Translations under genes and position numbers: made by a program
Shown: piece after piece, positions 8,241 through 10,344 of the stretch
Position numbering within the stretch: position 1 is the stretch's first letter
Layout: each line of letters starts with the position of its first letter
Assembly: GCA_027068235.1 (NCBI GenBank)
Contig: JAMOUE010000175.1
Span: 1-10,344 of the forward strand
From: Deltaproteobacteria bacterium
GTDB taxonomy: Bacteria; Desulfobacterota; Dissulfuribacteria; Dissulfuribacterales; QOAL01
DNA length: 10,344 nucleotides
Direction of reading: 5' to 3'
The notes under the pieces: generated by a model
Seen by the model: only the letters and a program-made list of their open reading frames with translations
Told to the model about the DNA's origin: nothing
The model's database searches: none

Positions 8241-8545
8241 CATCTGCCTCCTCTATTTTGAAAACTTGTTATAAAATCAAATTGATATGATGAATATGTT
8301 TTGGCGGGATACCAAATATTGATTGATTTTTCATCTGTCACCCTCGCATTGGGTTTAGCTGGTATCGCCTCTGGGGTAAAAGGCTGGTAGTTGTTAAGTG
8401 GTAAATAGTTTTTATATACTCTTCCTATTAATGTCATAATAGCATTACATATTTTTTCTGACAAGACACCATTCATTGAATTAATTTTGGCTTTAATTTT
8501 TCCTGTTTTTTGTTTAGGTCTCATCTGTGAAAGATTTCTTGTCAA
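8240..8545 (-). CDS. Uncertain small ORF in the hydrogenase leader, unknown function
   Basis: This open frame codes for 101 residues from a TTG at 8545, or 94 from the ATG at 8524. I recognise no domain, signal peptide or membrane segment. The N-terminal half is Lys/Asn-rich, as expected of translated AT-rich DNA; the C-terminal half (PFTPEAIPAKPNARVTDEKS) looks more protein-like. No good ribosome binding site precedes either start. In its favour, it lies between the sigma-54 promoter and the hydrogenase genes, and its TGA overlaps the small-subunit ATG, which could couple their translation. It could equally be a chance frame in an untranslated leader. Base composition is clearly more AT-rich than the neighbouring genes. 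Confidence 0.22.
   Translation of the reverse strand: MTRNLSQMRPKQKTGKIKAKINSMNGVLSEKICNAIMTLIGRVYKNYLPLNNYQPFTPEAIPAKPNARVTDEKSINIWYPAKTYSSYQFDFITSFQNRGGR
8247..8252 (-). promoter_or_regulatory. Shine-Dalgarno AGGAGG of the hydrogenase small-subunit gene
   Basis: This perfect AGGAGG decides between two tandem ATG codons. It leaves 3 bases to the ATG at 8243 and 6 bases to the ATG at 8240, so the second is the better start. The upstream small reading frame runs through this site (Arg-Gly-Gly-Arg) and ends at the overlapping ATGA. Confidence 0.8.
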
Positions 8546-8577
8546 ATACTACGATAAAAGCCCTTTAAATTCTCTTG

Positions 8578-8607
8578 TTGACCTTTGCTGTAATTTTGTT
8601 GCATACT
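8578..8607 (+). promoter_or_regulatory. Candidate sigma-70 promoter for the regulator-hdrA operon
   Basis: TTGACC (8578-8583) and CATACT (8602-8607) are separated by 18 bases and match the -35 and -10 consensus at 5/6 and 4/6. Transcription would start near 8614, about 90 bases before the regulator gene, and would read across the divergent sigma-54 promoter. It is the best match I found in the gap, but it is weak. Confidence 0.28.
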
Positions 8608-8621
8608 TAATTAGTAATTAA
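8607..8621. repeat. AT-only inverted repeat in the regulator-hydrogenase intergenic region
   Basis: TTAATTA, one G, then TAATTAA forms a perfect 7+1+7 palindrome just downstream of the predicted hydrogenase transcription start. It could be an operator or an IHF-like or AT-hook binding region, but AT-rich palindromes are easily produced by chance in this 461-bp AT-rich stretch. Confidence 0.3.
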
Positions 8622-8645
8622 TTAAAATATTTTGTAAGTTAATTT

Positions 8646-8661
8646 TGCAAAATGTGTTCCA
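8646..8661 (-). promoter_or_regulatory. Sigma-54 (-24/-12) promoter of the hydrogenase operon
   Basis: The minus strand reads TGGAACACATTTTGCA, which has GG-N10-GC and differs from the consensus TGGCACG-N4-TTGCA only at C4 and G7. The -24 GG is at 8660-8659 and the -12 GC at 8648-8647, so transcription should start near 8635 and run into the hydrogenase genes with a leader of about 390 nt. A sigma-54 activator gene starts just upstream on the other strand, which strongly supports the call. The sequence match is direct; activity is inferred. Confidence 0.75.
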
Positions 8662-8704
8662 ATAAGATGACATTTTCTTGAGGGTTGCTGGTTGACTCTT
8701 TATT

Positions 8705-9724
8705 GTGGTCGTAATGGTGTGTTTGATAGGCAAGAGCGAACTCATAAATGAGGTAAAAATCCTCATAGAGAAGGTGGCGCCTCTTGATGTTCAGGTTCTG
8801 ATTACAGGTGAAACGGGTACGGGTAAGGATCTTGCAGCGCGCATAATACATGAAAAAAGCCTTAGGCGTACTGGGCCCTTTGTGCCAGTAAATTGTGGGG
8901 CTATCCCTGATTCACTCCTGGAATCTGCTCTTTTTGGTCATGAAAAAGGCGCTTTTACTGGTGCTACGGGCAGGGTTAAGGGTTTTTTTGAAGAAGCCTT
9001 TGGCGGTACGCTCTTTCTTGATGAGATATCTGAAGGGTCGCTTTCTTTGCAAACGGCACTATTACGTGTGTTGCAGGAAGAGGTTTTCTTTAAGGTTGGA
9101 TCAACTCGTCAACATCGGGCAGATTGTAGAATAATTGCCGCTACCAACAAAGATCTTAGATTGGAAGTTAGTAGAGGCAAATTTCGAGAAGACCTATATT
9201 TCAGGCTTAATATCTTTGAGATAAGAATGCCCCCTTTGAGAGACAGAAAGCAGGATGTCTTTGATTTATCCCAGTACTATTTGAAAAAGCTGTCCAATAA
9301 ATACAAAAAGGAGATAAAGGGTATTTCTAAGGAGGTTCAGCGGATTTTTAGGTCTTACCATTGGCCTGGCAACGTGAGGGAGCTTTTTCATGTGTTGGAG
9401 CGGGCCGTAATCGTTGAAAGCAGCCCGATACTCAGCCCTTATTCCCTTCCAAAATATCTGCAAGACAAGATAGTAGATCAAGCAAAGGTAGGTGGTGACA
9501 AGGATGGATACAATGGCACCAACGATGATGTCCTATATCATCTTCCGATACTTGAAGCCAAACGGGTGTTTGAAAAGAGATACCTTGAAAGACTCCTTCA
9601 AAAGACAAAGGGAAATGTATCGGTTGCGGCAACCATTGCAGGTATAAGGAGGCAAAATTTATATAGAAAATTAGAACAGCTCAATATTGAACCAGCAAAA
9701 TTCAGGAAAAAGGCCAGGCGATGA
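8705..9724 (+). CDS. Sigma-54-dependent transcriptional activator, AAA+ plus Fis-HTH only (no receiver domain)
   Basis: This 339-residue bacterial enhancer-binding protein starts almost directly with the central AAA+ domain: LIGKS at 7-11, Walker A GETGTGKD at 35-42, the sigma-54 contact loop GAFTGA at 82-87, Walker B GGTLFLDE at 100-107, and Arg161 and Arg167 (FREDLYFRLN) in the arginine-finger region. WPGNVREL near residue 220 is the family's sensor II motif. The C-terminal 50 residues (KTKGNVSVAATIAGIRRQNLYRKLEQLNI) are a Fis-type DNA-binding helix-turn-helix. The architecture is that of PspF; the known hydrogenase regulators HoxA and HupR have an N-terminal receiver domain that is absent here. 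The start may be GTG 8705 or ATG 8714; no clear ribosome site precedes either (AGGG at 8681 is too far). Its stop overlaps the hdrA start (ATGA). It likely activates the divergent sigma-54 hydrogenase promoter; the signal it senses is unknown. Confidence 0.93.
   Translation: MVVMVCLIGKSELINEVKILIEKVAPLDVQVLITGETGTGKDLAARIIHEKSLRRTGPFVPVNCGAIPDSLLESALFGHEKGAFTGATGRVKGFFEEAFGGTLFLDEISEGSLSLQTALLRVLQEEVFFKVGSTRQHRADCRIIAATNKDLRLEVSRGKFREDLYFRLNIFEIRMPPLRDRKQDVFDLSQYYLKKLSNKYKKEIKGISKEVQRIFRSYHWPGNVRELFHVLERAVIVESSPILSPYSLPKYLQDKIVDQAKVGGDKDGYNGTNDDVLYHLPILEAKRVFEKRYLERLLQKTKGNVSVAATIAGIRRQNLYRKLEQLNIEPAKFRKKARR
8741..8766. promoter_or_regulatory. Candidate upstream activator sites: three CTCAT/ATGAG half-sites
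   Basis: CTCAT (8741-8745), ATGAG (8748-8752) and CTCAT (8762-8766) form two overlapping palindromes: CTCAT-AA-ATGAG, and ATGAGG-N7-CCTCAT at 8748-8766. The two CTCAT copies are 21 bp apart, two helical turns. They lie about 105-130 bp upstream of the predicted hydrogenase start, where sigma-54 activators commonly bind. They fall inside the first codons of the regulator gene, so coding constraint or chance may explain them. Confidence 0.3.
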
Positions 9725-10344
9725 CACAGGTAACAGTAACTCAAAAGAGACAAAACCTTTCTGTAGCAGTGATAGGTGCTGGTATAGCTGGGATACAATG
9801 CGCCTTGGATCTGTCACAGATGGGCTTATACGTCTATCTCCTTGAAAAGAAAGACGTGGTTGGTGGGCTTGTTATGGCCCTAGGTAGGACATTTCCAACT
9901 GGTGATTGTCCAACCTGAATAATATCTCCAATGTTGGCCCAGTTGGGCACTAGTCAAAACATAGAGATAATGACCAAGGCTGAGGTTGTGGAGTTTTCTC
10001 AAAGAAACAGTGGCTATCGTCTAAGAGTCAAACAAGGGCCAAGATATGTAGATCCTGATAGATGCGTTGCTTGTGGAGTTTGTTCCAAAAAGTGTCCCGT
10101 TTCTGAAACATGTGTGTCGCCATTTTATGACAGAAAATGGCCAGCCATCTATCTGCCTTCCATGCATGCAATTCCTAGAGGATATGTGATAGACCAAGAT
10201 AGGTGCCTGTTTTTAAAGGATGGATCGTGCAGGATATGTGAAGGAGCATGTCCCAAAGGGGCCATTAACCTTGATCAAAATCCCAAAGAGATGGAGCTTG
10301 AGGTTCAAGGAGTGATCCTAGCTGCTGGCGTAACACCATTTGAT
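9721..10344 (+). CDS. hdrA: HdrA-like FAD/Fe-S protein, selenoprotein with in-frame TGA (C-terminus cut by window edge)
   Basis: Read through the TGA at codon 66, the frame stays open for 208 codons to the right edge. HdrA is the flavin subunit of heterodisulfide reductase-type complexes and acts in the cytoplasm. Seen here: FAD-binding GAGIAG (19-24) in a thioredoxin-reductase fold; FPTGDCPT-U, matching the FPTxDCxxC of HdrA with U66 in place of the second Cys; then a ferredoxin-like insert with Cys115, 118, 121, 125 and Cys162, 170, 173, 177 for two 4Fe-4S clusters; then the return to the flavin domain (VILAAGVTPFD). The N-terminal domain of about 140 residues found in long HdrA proteins is absent: the flavin fold begins at residue 14. 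ATG 9721 overlaps the regulator stop (ATGA) and has AAAGG 7 bases upstream. The alternative, a nonsense mutation, is disfavoured by the SECIS-like hairpin and the intact downstream sequence. Confidence 0.9.
9916..9950 (+). promoter_or_regulatory. Selenocysteine TGA codon with bacterial SECIS-like hairpin
   Basis: TGA at 9916-9918 is followed by GCCC-AGTT-GGGC (9937-9948), a 4-bp GC stem with an AGUU loop. The stem can be extended past an unpaired U/G by GT (9933-9934) pairing with AC (9949-9950). The loop starts 22 bases after the TGA and has a G in its second position. As I recall it, the bacterial SECIS model asks for a small hairpin whose loop lies about 16-37 bases after UGA with a G among its first two bases. 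The fit is good, but SelB binding is inferred. Confidence 0.75.

Larger units (their letters stand above)
8244..8704. other. 461-bp AT-rich divergent intergenic region
   Basis: This gap separates the hydrogenase operon from the divergent regulator gene. It holds the sigma-54 promoter (8646-8661), the AT palindrome (8607-8621), a possible sigma-70 promoter for the regulator and the uncertain 101-codon frame. In the plus direction I see no receiver-domain coding sequence that could belong to the regulator. I recognise no tRNA, riboswitch or terminator here. Confidence 0.7.

Noticed and set aside
8639..8851. 70-codon minus-strand frame overlapping the regulator start
   Set aside because: It is antisense to the conserved AAA+ coding sequence and has no recognisable protein features.
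9916..9918. TGA read as a true stop, giving a 65-residue truncated flavoprotein or a pseudogene
   Set aside because: The frame continues with intact HdrA motifs, the TGA replaces a conserved Cys, and a SECIS-like hairpin follows.
9931..10344. Separate gene starting at the ATG at 9931 after the TGA
   Set aside because: It would begin in the middle of the flavin fold, without the FAD-binding motif and without a clear ribosome binding site.
1..10344. Mobile elements, CRISPR arrays, tRNA or rRNA genes
   Set aside because: I saw no transposase or integrase sequence, no regular repeat-spacer array and no recognisable tRNA or rRNA sequence.

Overview
The window is about 10.3 kb of roughly 43% GC bacterial DNA. 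It carries a hydrogenase gene block on the minus strand and a divergent regulator/hdrA gene pair on the plus strand. The gene content (periplasmic Tat-exported [NiFe] uptake hydrogenase, HdrA with an apparent selenocysteine, sigma-54 control) fits an anaerobic H2-using member of the Desulfobacterota/Deltaproteobacteria. This is an inference from content, not a taxonomic assignment.

Minus strand, read from about 8660 down to 1. A near-consensus sigma-54 promoter (8646-8661) precedes a leader of about 390 nt that holds one uncertain small ORF. It is followed by the [NiFe]-hydrogenase small subunit with a twin-arginine signal (7158-8240), the large subunit (5442-7142) and the di-heme cytochrome b membrane anchor (4781-5428). 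A 161-bp gap with a strong 10-bp hairpin comes next. Then come a SulP-type anion transporter with an unusual insert of about 180 residues (2313-4619) and, one base after its stop, hypF (2311 to beyond the left edge; about 770 codons visible). The layout is therefore H2-oxidising enzyme, quinone-side electron exit, anion transporter and a maturation factor for the NiFe cofactor's CN ligands.

Plus strand. At 8705-9724 lies a sigma-54 activator made only of the AAA+ and Fis-type HTH domains, with no receiver domain. Its stop codon overlaps the start of an HdrA-like flavoprotein gene (9721 to beyond the right edge). That gene contains an in-frame TGA at 9916-9918, exactly where HdrA proteins have the second Cys of a CxxC motif. 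The TGA is followed at the right distance by a hairpin that fits a bacterial SECIS element, so it is most likely a selenocysteine codon and not a stop. A conventional gene caller would cut this gene to 65 residues.

How the parts may work together (inference): the receiver-less activator probably drives the adjacent sigma-54 promoter of the hydrogenase operon, and three CTCAT/ATGAG half-sites at 8741-8766 are candidate upstream binding sites. Hydrogenase electrons would go through cytochrome b to the quinone pool. HdrA is cytoplasmic and belongs to a different electron-transfer complex whose partners would lie to the right of the window. Its co-transcription with the regulator would link H2 oxidation to HdrA-dependent metabolism.
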